Shown: one piece after another, positions 21,897 through 33,987 of the stretch
How positions within the stretch are numbered: position 1 is the first letter of the stretch
Layout: each line of letters starts with the position of its first letter
NCBI GenBank assembly: GCA_029204225.1
Contig: CM055101.1
Location: 3,852,684 to 3,916,683 of the forward strand
DNA: 64,000 nucleotides
From: Diphasiastrum complanatum
Lineage: Eukaryota > Streptophyta > Lycopodiopsida > Lycopodiales > Lycopodiaceae
Reading direction: 5' to 3'
Translations under genes and position numbers: made by a program
Notes under the pieces: model-generated
The model's database searches: none
What the model was told of the DNA's origin: nothing
What the model saw: only the letters and a program-made list of their open reading frames with translations

Positions 21897-22551
21897 TGTG
21901 AAAATTGTCAACATTTCCTAGCTAGTTTGAGGCCTAAATTGGCTAAAATTGTAAATAGTTTTGGTTCTGGAGTTTCACACGTGTGAACCAGGCCACAATG
22001 TTTTTATTTACTGTATTTTTTCAGTATGATGAAGTGTCAAACTTCATACCCTTCAAAATGAGACCATTTTGATGTATTTTGGTCATATAAGCCATTTTTA
22101 GCTATTTTTCCTATATAGGGAATATCTAGGGTCAAGTACCTTCTAGAGAGAGGAGAGAGAGTCATCTTCCTCATCCATAAATAGTAGGGAAGTCGTGGAG
22201 AACAGGTTGGAGAAACCTTTTGTATGCTTCATTGAGATCAATAGATCATTGTCATTGTTTCTTCCTCCATTGAGAGCATTGTTGTGTGTATTGTCTTCAA
22301 GCTATTGTGTATGATCTTAGGTGCTTTCCAAAAGTGATAGGCTGATGTATTATGGACTGTATAATGCTATTTTGGGCCGCACTTGATGTTTATGGAAGTT
22401 TTCATTTGTGGTAAATGCTTTTTGATCAAGTTCTTTGCATTCTAGGTAGCATAGAATGTGTTGCCAATTCCTAGCTTATGTAGTTTGGAGTGCAAGCATT
22501 CAAGCCAATGATCTTGGAGTTTAGATCCACTTAGGATCTGTATTTTTCACA
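21897..22551 (+). repeat. 5' LTR of Copia element 3
   Basis: It starts TGTGAAAATTGTCAAC and ends GTATTTTTCACA. A TATA-like CTATATAGGG lies at 22111-22120. The palindrome TTCACACGTGTGAA lies at 21974-21987. It differs from the LTR at 27665 by single changes, for example GAACC/GAAAC, GGGCC/GTGCC, TTTTC/TTTCC and GTGGT/GTGAT. Confidence 0.95.
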
Positions 22552-22563
22552 TGGTATCAGAGC
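22552..22563 (+). other. Primer-binding site of Copia element 3
   Basis: TGGTATCAGAGC directly follows the 5' LTR, complementary to initiator-methionine tRNA. Confidence 0.9.
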
Positions 22564-23723
22564 TGGTTGGCTTCTATTTACAGTAAGTATTCCATTTTTG
22601 GTGATATTTGGATGTTTGATCAAGTTCTAGCATGATTTTGCATTGCTTTGTTGATCAAATCTTACTAACCTTTGTTTTGTGAGTTGAACTTGTGGATCAA
22701 AAGCATATTTTAGGTCTATTGAAGATCAGAGGCTGACAAGAAACTATTTTGGATCAGATCATAACACCTAATCATTTGTGATTGTGAGGCTTGTGCATAT
22801 TCAATACTAACAATGTTCTTTTCAATCCTATTGTTGACAATCTCCATTCTTGGATGAACACTCTCCTTAAGTGGATGAAACTTCTCCTTAAGTGGATGAC
22901 AAATGCTCTTTTGAGTGAGTTGTAATTCTCCTAAAGGCTGAGCAAAGCTCCCATTTGGATGAAAGATCCCCTTTTTTGGGTGAACATATTGTAAGCTCCA
23001 TTGTGAAGAGCATATTGTAAAGATTGTCATCAATTTTGGCATAAATTTTGGTGTACTTTGTTGAGCATGTAAGTAACTCTCCTTATGTAATTTGATTGGA
23101 GCATTTTCTGGAAGGTGTTAACCATTATGCAAGTGTGTTTTCAGGTTCTTAACAGGTTGAGGAACATTCTCATGTGAAGTGATCTTAGATCTACATCTAA
23201 ACACCAAGATTTGACAAGATAGTGAAGCTAGTCTTGTGATTCACTAAGTGTGCTCATTCATTCACCTCTAAATCTTGTATTTATCACTTGCTGGAGTTTA
23301 TAAACTTTTAGAAGTGTGGTTTACATTTGGTTTTACAGGTTGAATCAATATCTTAGTGTGTTGATCATATGTTGATCAAGTTTGTTCATTACTAGGTAAT
23401 CTTGGCATCCTAGTTTTGGGTATTTTCTAAGAATGCAAGTAACTCTTCACACCATAACTTGATTTGGTCACTTGCTGGAAAGTTTGAGAGCTTAAGCAAG
23501 AGTGTGTTCAGGTTGGTTTGATTTTGTAATCCATTCTTAGTGTGTGCAAAGTGTTGCATGTGTTTCAATCTTCCTTTCTATGCTTGGAAACCATCTAGGT
23601 TCAAGATAGAAGTGTTTTAGGGTCCTAAATCTTCATAGATCTCTTTATCTATCATTTGTTGAGAGAAAAGTGAGTGCTAAGTGCTTTAGGACAGAACCTA
23701 AAAGTTGAAGAAACATTAGAATC
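22564..23723 (+). repeat. Long untranslated leader of Copia element 3 with internal repeats
   Basis: The 1.16-kb leader lies between the primer-binding site and gag. It is about twice as long as that of element 2. It holds a short-period array based on GTGGATGA and CTCCTTAAG (about 22845-22990). It also holds three degenerate longer repeats with the shared pattern CTTGCTGGA...GTGTG...TTCAGGTTG or TACAGGTTG (about 23060-23530). No gene was seen. The repeats may serve RNA packaging or simply be expansions. Confidence 0.55.
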
Positions 23724-26700
23724 ATGGCTTCCAATGGTGGGATCATGCTAGAGTCTAGTGAAAGGTTGAGTTCATCAAACTACTCTACTTGGAAAGTGAG
23801 GATGGAGTCCTTACTTGAGTTGAATGAACTCATGGACATAGTTGCAGAAATTGAAGAGAGACCTCTCACACTTCAAGAGCAACAAAGGTTTGATAAGAAG
23901 GCCAAAAGGGCTCTTCATATCATTAAAATGAATGTTACAAATGAACTTCTCAAGGAAGTTGGAAAGTGTCAAAGTGCAAGTGAGGCATGGAATGCCTTAA
24001 AGAAGCTCTTTGAATCAAAGTCCACATCTAGGGTATTGACCCTAAGGAGACAAATATTTTCTAGTAGGCAAAGAGAGGGTGAAAGTGCTCATGCATTTAT
24101 CTTGAGAGTTAAGTCCCTAAGTGATGATTTAGCATGCATTGATGAGAACATAAAAGATGGTGAAATAGTCCAAGTTATGTTGAATGGTTTGCTAAATGAA
24201 CATGCTAACCTTGTGCAAAGTTTTGCCATTGAAAGAGTCTTGCCAAGTGTGGTTGACTTGCAAGAAATCTTATTGGCTGAAGAACATAGGTTGCAATCAA
24301 AGCTTGATGGTGCATCCTTGCAAGGTGGAGGTGAAGAGGCTTTCTTCACAAAAGGCAAATTCAAGGGCAAAGGTAAAGGCAAAGGGAAATGGTCCAAAGG
24401 TGGTAACTTTGATCATGATGATCACTCTTCCTCTTCCTCTTCTACTAAGAACAATAAGTCAAAGTTCAAGTGCTTTTATTGTGGGATAAAAGGTCATTTT
24501 GCAAATGAATGTTATAAGAAGAAAAGAGAGCAAGGAGAGAGGCAAGGAAATCTTACAATAGATGAGGAAGAACATAACACATGTGAATCACTTGTTATGA
24601 CTTCAAGTTTGTTAGCCAACATAGATGATAATGATCCTTGGTGGATTGATAGTGGAGCCTCATCTCACATGACAAGACATAAGGAATACTTTACATCCTT
24701 ATTGTCTTATGAGGGAGAAGGTAACATCATCTACACTGCAAATGATGGTCAATGTGACATCAAAGGCATAGGCACTATTCCTATTTCCCTTTCAACAAAT
24801 AGGAAAGCAAATCTTGAAAATGTTTTGTACATTCCTTCAATCACTAAGAATGTGCTTAGTGTAAGTCAAATGATTGACAAAGGACTTGATGTGGAGTTCA
24901 TTGGAGATGCATGTTTGATAAGTAAATGTGGATCCTTGATTGCTCAAGGTAGGAGGCATGGTAAACTTTTCAAGCTTGATGCATGTGTGATCTCTAATCA
25001 TGAAGGATGTATGGCTAGGGAGCAATTGACAAACCAAGAAGTTTGGCACAAGAGGTTGGGCCATCCCAACTTCAAATCTTTGGAGGTAATGGCAAAGAAA
25101 GAGCTTGTTCTTGGTCTCCCTAAAAGTCTTGTTGCAAACAATAGTGTTTGTGAACATTGTGCCTTGTCCAAATCTCATAGACTTGCTTATTCTAGATCTA
25201 CTTCTAGATCTAAAGAAGCTTTTCAACTTGTGCATTCTGATATTCATTCTTCTAGTACAACTAGCAATGGTGGGGCAAAGATGTATGCAACTTTCATTGA
25301 TGACTTTAGTAGGTATACTTGGATCTATCTTCTTAAAAGTAAGGATGAAGTGTTTGCTGCATTTGTCAAGTTCAAGAATGAAATGGAAAACCAATTCAAT
25401 ACAAAGATCAAATGCTTAAGATCTGATAATGGAGGGGAATACACCTCAAATAGGTTCAAAGACTTTTGTATAGCACATGGGATTAAGAGGGAGATGTCTA
25501 GTCCTAGGACTCCACAACAGAATGGAGTGGCCGAGAGGAAGAATAGAACCCTTTGTGAATGTGCCAAGGCAATGAGACTACATGCTAATCTTGCTAAGTC
25601 TTTTTGGGGGGAAGCTTTAGCATGTGCTAACTATCTATGTAATAGATGGACAAGTGCTTCCTTGGATGGTAAAACTCCTCATGAGGTTCTTTATGGTAGA
25701 AGGCCGAGTGTCAAGCATTGTAGGATCTTTGGATGTACATGTTTTGTCAATATCACACTTGATGATAGAACTAAAGAAGATCCTTCATCAAAGAAGGGTG
25801 TGTTTGTTGGCTATAGTGAAGTAAGCAAGGCTTACAAAGTGTACATTCCTTCTACAAAGAAAGTTGTCATAAGTAGGGATGTCATCTTTCATGAAGAGAA
25901 TGTTTCCAATGTTGTTGATGTTGATGTTGATGTGCCTACTAATCATCATGATGTGCAAGATGTCTTGGATGAAGATGGAGATGCCACTCCAAAGCAAACT
26001 TCAAGGAAGACTCAAAGGCAAAGGGCTAAGCCATCAAGGCTAACCTATGATGAAAAAGGAAAGCAAGTGGTGGACAACTCTAACTTTGCTTTTCTTACCT
26101 CTTTTGATGAACCAACTTGTGTAGGTGAAGCAATTCAAAAGAAGGAATGGATCCAAGCCATGGATCATGAGCATCAAGCACTCATCAAAAGCAACACATG
26201 GAGGTTGGTAAAGCTTCCAAAGGACAAGAAGGCAATTGGTTGTAAGTGGATCTTCAAGATCAAGACAAATCAAGATGGATCAATCAACAAGTACAAGGCA
26301 AGGTTGGTGGCAAAGGGGTATGCTCAAGAATATGGTATTGACTATGATGAGACCTTTGCACCCGTGGCAAAGATGGTAACTATTCGAATCCTAATCTCTC
26401 TTGCAACTCTTTATGATTGGGATATGTGGCAAATGGATGTTACTAATGCCTTCTTGAATGGTGATCTTGAAGAAGATATTTACATGGAGCAACCCGAGGG
26501 CTATGTTTCACATGATGAGCCTAATCATGTGTGCTATCTCCAAAAGAGTTTGTATGGGCTAAAGCAAGCACCAAGGAGTTGGTATGCTAAGCTCAATTCC
26601 TTCTTACTTTCTCAAAACTTTGTTATGAGTGAGTATGATCATTCTCTCTACTTTAGATTGAATGAAAATGATATCACTTTACTTTTGATCTATGTTGATG

Positions 26701-27669
26701 ACATTATCTTAAGTGGTGGTAACAATCTAGATATAGATGAAATCAAGATGGCACTCAAAAGAGAGTTTGAAATTCAAGATCTTGGTAAACTTCATTATAT
26801 CTTAGGAATAGAGATTATTAGAACTTCTAAATCTACATTCATATGTCAAGAAAAGTATGTTAACTCTATTCTAAAAAGGTTTCATATGGAAGATTGTAAA
26901 GTTGTTTCTACTCCTATGGAATCAAATAACTACAAGAAGTAATGAAAGATCCTTCAAGGACATTACTCTCTATAGAAAGCTAATAGGATCTCTTATATGG
27001 TTAACCATCACAAGACCTGATCTAAGCTTTGTGGTTGGTAAACTAAGTCAATTTATGCAAGATCCTAGTGAGGCTCATTGGAAGCTAGGAAAGAGAGTAC
27101 TTAGATACATCTCGGGATCTAGAGATTTTGGCATCTTGTATGGAGGTACTACACCTAACCTTTGTGGATTTTCAGATTCAGATTTTGCAGGTGATCAAAT
27201 GGATAGGAAGTCAACAAGTGCCTTTGCAATCTATCTTGGAGATGGAGTGGTCTCATGGCTATCAAAGAAGCAACCAACTATCTCTCTATCTTCCACCGAA
27301 GCCGAGTACAAGGCATTAACAACATGCACCAAGGAGATTCTTTGGATCAAGAGGATGTTATTGGATCTTCACTTGCTGGAACCAGAGAAGACTCCAATCA
27401 TACTTTGTGATAACCTTTCAGCCCAAAGCTTGGCAAGCAATCCTGTTTTTCATGCAAGGAGCAAGCACATTGAGATTGCTCACCATTTTGTGAGAGATCA
27501 AGTCATTGCCAAAGAGGTGGAGCTTCAACATGTCTCTTCAAAGGAGTGTGTGGCTGATATCTTCACCAAACCATTGGGAAAGGACCTATATTTAATGCAT
27601 AGATCTAATCTTGGAATGTGCTCAAAGACTATGTTGAAACTAGCATCCAATGTTGAAGAGGGAGTGTGA
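23724..27669 (+). pseudogene. gag-pol: Copia Gag-Pol with one frameshift
   Basis: The start at 23724 (MASNGGIMLESSERLSSSNY) matches that of element 2. The first frame (1072 codons) carries gag, zinc knuckle CFYCGIKGHFANEC near 24472, protease WWIDSGASSHMT near 24640, integrase (DDFSRYTWIY, CLRSDNGGEY, VAERKNRT) and RT with YVDDIIL near 26692. Near 26930 the frame breaks. Compared with element 2, about 8 nt are missing after the MES triplet, and a TAA follows at 26940-26942. The RNase H part continues in another frame to 27669 (SDSDFAGD, SSTEAEYKAL, ADIFTKPLGKD). A truncated Pol without RNase H would be defective. The stop lies inside the 3' LTR, as in element 2. Confidence 0.92.
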
Positions 27670-28319
27670 AAATTGTCAACATTTCCTAGCTAGTTTGAGG
27701 CCTAAATTGGCTAAAATTGTAAATAGTTTTGGTTCTGGAGTTTCACACGTGTGAAACAGGCCACAATGTTTTTATTTACTGTATTTTTTCAGTATGATGA
27801 AGTGTCAAACTTCATACCCTTCAAAATGAGACCATTTTGATGTATTTTGGTCATATAAGCCATTTTTAGCTATTTTTCCTATATAGGGAATATCTAGGGT
27901 CAAGTACCTTCTAGAGAGAGGAGAGAGAGTCATCTTCCTCATCCATAAATAGTAGGGAAGTCGTGGAGAACAGGTTGGAGAAACCTTTTGTATGCTTCAT
28001 TGAGATCAATAGATCATTGTCATTGTTTCTTCCTCCATTGAGAGCATTGTTGTGTGTATTGTCTTCAAGCTATTGTGTATGATCTTAGGTGCTTTCCAAA
28101 AGTGATAGGCTGATGTATTATGGACTGTATAATGCTATTTTGTGCCGCACTTGATGTTTATGGAAGTTTCCATTTGTGATAAATGCTTTTTGATCAAGTT
28201 CTTTGCATTCTAGGTAGCATAGAATGTGTTGCCAATTCCTAGCTTATGTAGTTTGGAGTGCAAGCATTCAAGCCAATGATCTTGGAGTTTAGATCCACTT
28301 AGGATCTGTATTTTTCACA
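27665..28319 (+). repeat. 3' LTR of Copia element 3
   Basis: 655 bp from TGTGAAAATTG to TTTTTCACA. It is preceded by the polypurine tract GAAGAGGGAG (27655-27664), which also encodes the last Gag-Pol residues. The TTCACACGTGTGAA palindrome is at 27742-27755. Confidence 0.95.
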
Positions 28320-28984
28320 GCTCGCAGTAAGTGTTGCCTTTTTTATACCATTGTCATCCCCACGGCTCTATACGCGGCAAAGGCATGGTGTGCAGGTCTT
28401 CCCTCTTCACACTGGGCCAGTCTCTCACGACTATAGACCACTATGCTAGCTCAATTGATCCGTGCGAAGCCTTCGGTTCCACATGAGATTATTCTGGCCG
28501 AGTTTGCAGTTCCACCTATCCAAATCGAGGTAGCTCTTCAGCTTATTACCTAGACACAGAGGATACAGGCGTTACCAGAGACAGATAGACGATACATACA
28601 GATTGCGCTATTCCAGGGCTACAAATTATCATGGTTCTCTCAGGCATCCCACCTCCTACGTGAGTCATTTGGGATCTCCATCACAGAGCTTCCCTCAGGC
28701 ACCCACTTGTATATCAGACAATTCCTCTATCGCACGTATCTAGAGCAGACTTGGCATAACCAGATAGGGGTTAAGCCAGCTTTCTACCGAACACATTTCT
28801 TGGAGCTGGATGCATCTGGGACCCCGGTCATGCCACGCTGCTTGGAGTCGGGACTATCACATTGCCTCAAATTTGCATTGGGACAACTTAGGGTGTCTTC
28901 TCATCAGCTAGCTATTGAGACGGGGTGGTTCCATGGTATTCCCAGAGAGGAGCGGATTTGCTAGTTATGCTCTCTAGGTGAGGT

Positions 28985-29853
28985 GGAGTCTAACCTGCTA
29001 ACGACTGGCCAGTCATCCCCGTTGCTTCATTCTTCGTTGCAGGCCATTGCCTCGCCTGTGGTGAATGCACCTGTTCCATTATTATCTTTTGCAGACTCCT
29101 ACCTTGCGTATATATATATCCCTACAGAACAATGACAACCTAGCAATCTATCCGACTTTGAATCTCTTAACGGCTACTTACAACATCAGTTCAAAGAAGT
29201 GCTACAATTTATCAGGAAATTGCAGCTACAAAATCAGATGCTTCATGGAGAACTTATCAGGGTCAGTCTTCAGAATAAGGACTTGCAAGAACTGTTGACA
29301 TGATGAAAGTGAAAGGGGTGCAAGATCTTCATTTGCAGCAAGATGTGGAAAGTAAAATCTCGTCTTTGGCAAAGGAAGTGGAAGAAACTCGTACTTGGGC
29401 TTCGGTTCTTAAGCAAGATGGTAATGTTTCCTCTAACCAAGTTCAGCCCTCTTTAGTGAATTCTACTTTGGAGAATGTTTTTACAGAACAAGAGAAAAGA
29501 GCCAAGAAGGCTCTTAATATCCGAGTTAGGGGTATTCCTAATGGAGACAAGGCCCTTGATGAGGCGAAAGACCTTCTTGTATCTAAACTTCACATAATAC
29601 TGAGGGATTTGACACTGCTTGGCGGAGCAAATTTGATGATAAGGTCTTATTCATAAAGTTTCGTTCCATTGAACAAAGCAATGCTGCTTTACACCTTAGA
29701 GCTAAGCTCAAAGGTACTTTTATTTTTATGGATGAAGATCTAACACACACACAATGGCAAGCGAGGAAATTGATAATTCATGAGGCCAATGGTAGGAAGC
29801 AAAGAGTGGTCTTTATTGAAGGCAAGCCTAAATTCTACGACAAGATTTCACAA
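28985..29853 (+). pseudogene. LINE copy C ORF1, broken
   Basis: After a short Pro/Ser-rich N-terminus, 29150-29298 reads as a heptad-rich coiled coil (EVLQFIRKLQLQNQMLHGEL). A TGA at 29298 interrupts it. Then 29300-29656 gives TRTWASVLKQ and the RRM-like LNIRVRGIPNGDKALDEA. A frameshift near 29610 leads to the C-terminal part (FIKFRSIEQSNAALHLRAKL, then RVVFIEGKPKFYDKISQ). The parts align in order with LINE B ORF1. LINE C begins directly after the LINE B C-terminus, with no 3' tail between them. Confidence 0.78.
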
Positions 29854-29896
29854 TAGGAAGTCGGGGCTCCCGGGCACAGGAGCAGCCTGAGATCCC
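29854..29896 (+). promoter_or_regulatory. Candidate stop-readthrough signal (LINE C)
   Basis: TAG at 29854-29856 is followed by 6 nt (GAAGTC) and a GC-rich stem starting GGGGCTCC at 29863. GCTCC pairs with GGAGC at 29878-29882, and two more G-C pairs can form after a 2-nt bulge. The frame continues open from the TAG into the endonuclease start LQIGFWNCNGV. The same layout is found in LINE B and LINE E. Confidence 0.45.
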
Positions 29897-32884
29897 CTAA
29901 GCCATTACAAATTGGTTTTTGGAATTGTAACGGTGTGCTTTCATCTTCTTCAGCAGGGGATTTTCACTTTTTTTTGCAGAAATGTGATATTTTGCTATTA
30001 GCAGAGACCCATGAATCACTGTATCGACCCCTTCTAGCTATTCAGGATTCATGGCATTCAGCGTACATGCCTTCTTGAGAGAAAAAACCACGCGTGGCTG
30101 TGGTGGTGTAGCATGTCTTACCAGGGAGGTCTATCGTACTCATTTTAAGCTGCACAAAAGTGAGCCATTTGCTAGATTTATTTGGTTACAGTTCTTTCGT
30201 CGCTACTTGGGGCTACCTCAAGATCTCTTTCTAGCAGTTTGTTATTTTGCACCTCAAACATCAGCTTTTGCAGACTATGGTGGTGAGCCATTCTAGGCTC
30301 TCTATAGTTAACTTTGCACAGCAGGGCCTTATTCTACTAGCAGTAGATTTTAATGCTCGCACCAACACCCAGCACACAAAGTTTCATGCAGAGAGTGATT
30401 TCCTATAGATTCAGACTTTGGATGTGGGTTTGGACGAGACCTCTCAGGATGCAGATACCCTAGCTACACACTTTGGAGAGCAGTTGATTGGACTAGCAGA
30501 AGCTCATTCTTTAGCCATTCTGATAATGATCTCTCATTTCAACTTCCGCTTCTCCCCTTCCCGTCCCCCTATACTCTCTATTAACGCCATCTTCAGTAGA
30601 CCAACAAGCAGCCTTTTTATCTCAGTCGCTTCTTCACTCAACTAATACTGCATATCCACCAAAAACTTTCTCATCTCATAAACGCACTTACAATAGATGG
30701 TATGATGCTGAGTGTCTCTCTCTACACAAGCAAGTTGTTCACGCTCAATACATCCCGACACCTTAGCATTTAAACAAAAGGAATACCATAGAGTGACTTT
30801 GAGAAAAAAAAGGCTGCTTACTTTTATTCTCTAGCACAGAAACTCATCAATGTCTTGGAATCCTCTTCTTCCACCTTCTTCTAGAAGATGTTTTCTAAAA
30901 ACTCATGTAAGCCAGCTCCTATTGCCATCAAATCTTGGATCAACTATGCTGCAAAACTTTATACAGTTGACTCTCCTTCCATCTCTCTCTCACCACGATC
31001 ATCAAAATTCACCCTTTTCACTCCATCCATGATTGAAAATGCCATAAAAAATGGTCAAATCCATACAGCCATTGATGTTGTTCTGAAACCTATCGCCCAT
31101 ATTGTTGCTCCATACATCTTCCACGTTTTCAACGAATCTATTATTTTTGGCCTTCCCACGCCTTGGTGTACTAACCTTTTACACCCTATACTTAAGGCCG
31201 GTGATCCTTTGAATGTAGACAACTATCGCACTATTATGATCAGCCACACTATGGCTAAGCTCTATGGTTCGGTTATGCAGTCTATCATCAGCTCTCATGC
31301 AGACAGAGGGGTTATACACTATGGGACAGGCAGGTTTTAGAGCAGGCTACTCCACAGCTAACTAGATATTCATACTGAGATGTATCATTGAGGCGGCAAA
31401 GTCCACGAAACAGAGAGTCTATTGCTGCTTTGTGGACTTCCGCAAAGCATTTGATTCGGTTCCGAGACACTTGTTGCTCCAGCATTTGGCATCTCTTGTT
31501 TTCTCACAGGAGTTCATTGCTGCTATCATCACATTATATGAGAGTTTTGGCCCGTTTTCGTGATGGAGATGGATGGTCTTCATATATTCATAGTATGGTC
31601 AGAGTAAACCAGGGGTGTCCTTTGTCACCCACCCTCTTTGCTCTATACATGGACAACCTTAGCGGATCATTCGGGAAGAAGGTGGAGATGGTTGTCCTCT
31701 AGCAGATATTGTTATCCCTATCCTTCTTTATGTAGATGATGTGGTTCTATTATCTAGTTCGGCTACAGGACTTCAGCGACATCTGGATGCCTTGTATACT
31801 TTCTGTCAGATATGGGGGCTGATGGTGAACATTGGTAAGACCAAGGTTATGGTGTTTAACACCAACAGACAACATATGAGAGACACAATGTTCTATTATG
31901 ATGGACAGTCTCTAGAGATAGTGGCGTCTTACACATACCTGGATGTTCTCTTCTCAGGTCCATTGCTCTCTTTTAAACCAGCTGCATTGGCTAGCATCCG
32001 CAAGGGGCGCTATGATCTTGTTTAGATGGAGAGGTTTTTCTCTACTTATTACATGCAAGACCCTGATACACGTTGTCGCCTTCTCTCTTCGACTATTTTC
32101 CCAGTTGCACTGTATTCAGCAGAGACATGGTGTCCAGGCTTATCTAGAGACACTTGGAGTGATATCTCGCGTTTGCAGATTCTTGTGCTTAGCCGGATGA
32201 TTCGGGCCAGGCAGTCAGTTCCTCATGAGATTATTTTGCAAAGTTTGCTTCTCCTCCACTGATTGTAGAGGCTATTTTCAGGATCATCGCATTCATTCAC
32301 AGAGTCTCAGAGCTTGATTCTTCCAGATACGTGGTAGCGGCTTTTACATCTTCTCACACTTTGGTCAGGCAACAGGTCAAGTCTTCATGGTTTCAGTGTG
32401 CTTCGGACTTTCTACATAGCTGGGGATTATCTATGTTTGACCTCCCAAATGGGACACATTCGTTCATTCGCCGACAAATCTACAGAGCATACATACACAC
32501 TGTCTGGTCTCACCTGGATCCATCACGGGTTAAACTTCAGTTCTATCACATTCACTTTCTTCACCTTGATGCCTCAGGGCTTCCCATTAGACCAGGTTAT
32601 CTCTCTTAGGCGTTGTCTTTTGGCTTGCACTACCGCATTGGTCAGCTTCGGGTCTCTTCTCATCAGCTCGCTATTGAGATAGGCAGATACACAGACACGC
32701 CACGACCCTTTCGGATCTGTTTTGTTGTACACTACGGGAGGTTGAGGTTCAGTTTCACTTTATTTTCAAATGTCTAGCTTACTATGAGATCAGAGGCAGA
32801 TACCACTGTTTATATCGGGACATTCCACTCACACTTGGTTCCTTCTTTGCCTATCCAGATGCGAGATGTGTTGGTTTGCTAAAG
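29857..32884 (+). pseudogene. LINE copy C ORF2: endonuclease and reverse transcriptase, decayed
   Basis: The endonuclease reads LQIGFWNCNGV, then ILLLAETHES near 29990 and LLAVDFNART near 30340, where the usual GDFN has become VDFN. RT shows WCTNLLHPILKAGDPL near 31165, VYCCFVDFRKAFDSVPRHLL near 31420, VNQGCPLSPTLFALYMDNL near 31605 and catalytic LLYVDDVVLLSS near 31728. The C-terminal domain follows (LYSAETWCPGLSRDTW, RMIRARQSVPHEIIL). Frameshifts and stops occur throughout. It ends near 32884 where LINE D starts. Confidence 0.85.
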
Positions 32885-33580
32885 TAGACTATCTGATACC
32901 CTTTTACCCCCACCACCTTATATGCAGCGGAGGCTTGGTGTACAAGTCTCTCTTCCTTAGATTGGGCAGGAATATCGAGGTTGCAAATCACCATGCTCTC
33001 TCGTATGATTCAAGCTAAGCCCTCAATTCCACACCAGCTTATTCTTGCTAAGTTTGCAGTCATACCACTTCAGCTTGATGCCATATTTCAGCTCATAATT
33101 TATATTATGGAGCTCCCAGTTACAGAGTTGAGATACTCTCGGTTAGCACTTACATCTTCACAGCATCTCCACTCTCACGGGTATAAGCTCTCGTGGTACT
33201 CCCAATGTTCTCGCCTACTTGATACATTCGACATCTCCAGCACACATCTACTTGTTGGTTCCCATCAGTATATTCATCGCTTTCTTTATCAGACTTATAT
33301 TCAGCATACTTGGCATGGTGAGCTGGAAGTCAAACCTAACATTTTTTATCGGACTCATTTCCTAGAGTTGGATATAGTTGGGTTGCCGCTTCTACCTCAT
33401 TATCTAGATTCTGGTCTCTCGCATGGTCTAATCTTCCTTTTGGGCCAGCTCAGATTTTTCTCACACCAGCTTGCGGTTGAGATGGGCCATTTTCAAGGTA
33501 TACCTCAAGTGGAGAGGTTTTGCCAGTTTTGTACTCTTAGGGAGTTGAGACAACGAACCATTTTATTTCGGATGCCCTCG
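32885..33580 (+). pseudogene. LINE copy D: C-terminal part of ORF2
   Basis: A 5'-truncated copy opens TTLYAAEAWCTSL and keeps one frame from 32981 to 33586 (MLSRMIQAKPSIPHQLILAK, HQYIHRFLYQTYIQHTWHGE, FYRTHFLELD). It ends at the cysteine motif FCQFCTL, where HFIFRCP is expected next. It is cut there by a minus-strand Copia fragment. It has no endonuclease or RT core. Confidence 0.82.
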
Positions 33581-33586
33581 AATTAA

Positions 33587-33987
33587 GCCAACAAGTTTGT
33601 TGAAGGAGATTTGCTGTCCCCTAAGAGAAATGCTCAATGATGACACAAATGGAAGGTAAGAATTAGGAAGAGAGTTGAGAGTAATAGATACAAATTGTGA
33701 GTTCTCAATCACCTCATCAATACTAAGAAGCTCCTCTCGAAGATCCTTGATCTTCGTCAAGTGGTTTCAAGATAGAAAGTTGATTTTGAAGATATACCAC
33801 TTTTGCCGCATTCTTTACTTGAAAGATCTTGGCAAAGTCTCCCAATCACTTTTGGAAGTCTTGCATGATCTAATATGAGGAAGGATAGATCTCTTCACTG
33901 ATAATGCAATAAAGGAATGTGCTTAATTTGTGCCATCCAGCCTATCTTCATTAAATAAAGAACCAATAGACTCGGATTCTTTAGCCA
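33587..33987 (-). pseudogene. gag: Copia gag fragment (element 4)
   Basis: The minus-strand start at 33987 gives MAKESESIGSLFNEDRLDGT, a Copia gag N-terminus. After stops and frameshifts the core reads TKIKDLREELLSIDEVIENS, then SLPNSYLPFVSSL. It is truncated at the left by the LINE D border. Its primer-binding site and LTR lie to the right. Confidence 0.7.

Larger units (their letters stand above)
21897..28319 (+). mobile_element. Nearly intact Copia retrotransposon (element 3)
   Basis: The element is 6423 bp long and has 655-bp LTRs, a primer-binding site, gag-pol, a polypurine tract and a perfect 5-bp target duplication GCTCG (21892-21896 and 28320-28324). It is inserted in LINE B ORF2. 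I count about four differences between the two LTRs, so it is young but older than element 2. One frameshift in pol probably makes it non-autonomous. Confidence 0.95.
19403..28984 (+). pseudogene. LINE copy B ORF2: endonuclease and reverse transcriptase, split by Copia element 3
   Basis: The APE-type endonuclease opens RIGVWNCAGI near 19455. It has the glutamate motif LFIMETHES near 19545, GDFNART near 19900 and the terminal SDHSFLSF near 20230. RT shows NYRTIMIGHILAKLYG near 21055, CCFVDFRKAFDSIPR near 21260, GVKQGCSLSPVLFGLYIDEL near 21440 and a damaged catalytic box (YVDD) near 21565. The frame is cut at 21896 and resumes at 28325 after the Copia insertion: DAR joins SKCCLFYTIV. It ends near a cysteine-rich C-terminus (ICxLCSLGEVES). 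Many frameshifts and stops make it inactive. Confidence 0.88.
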
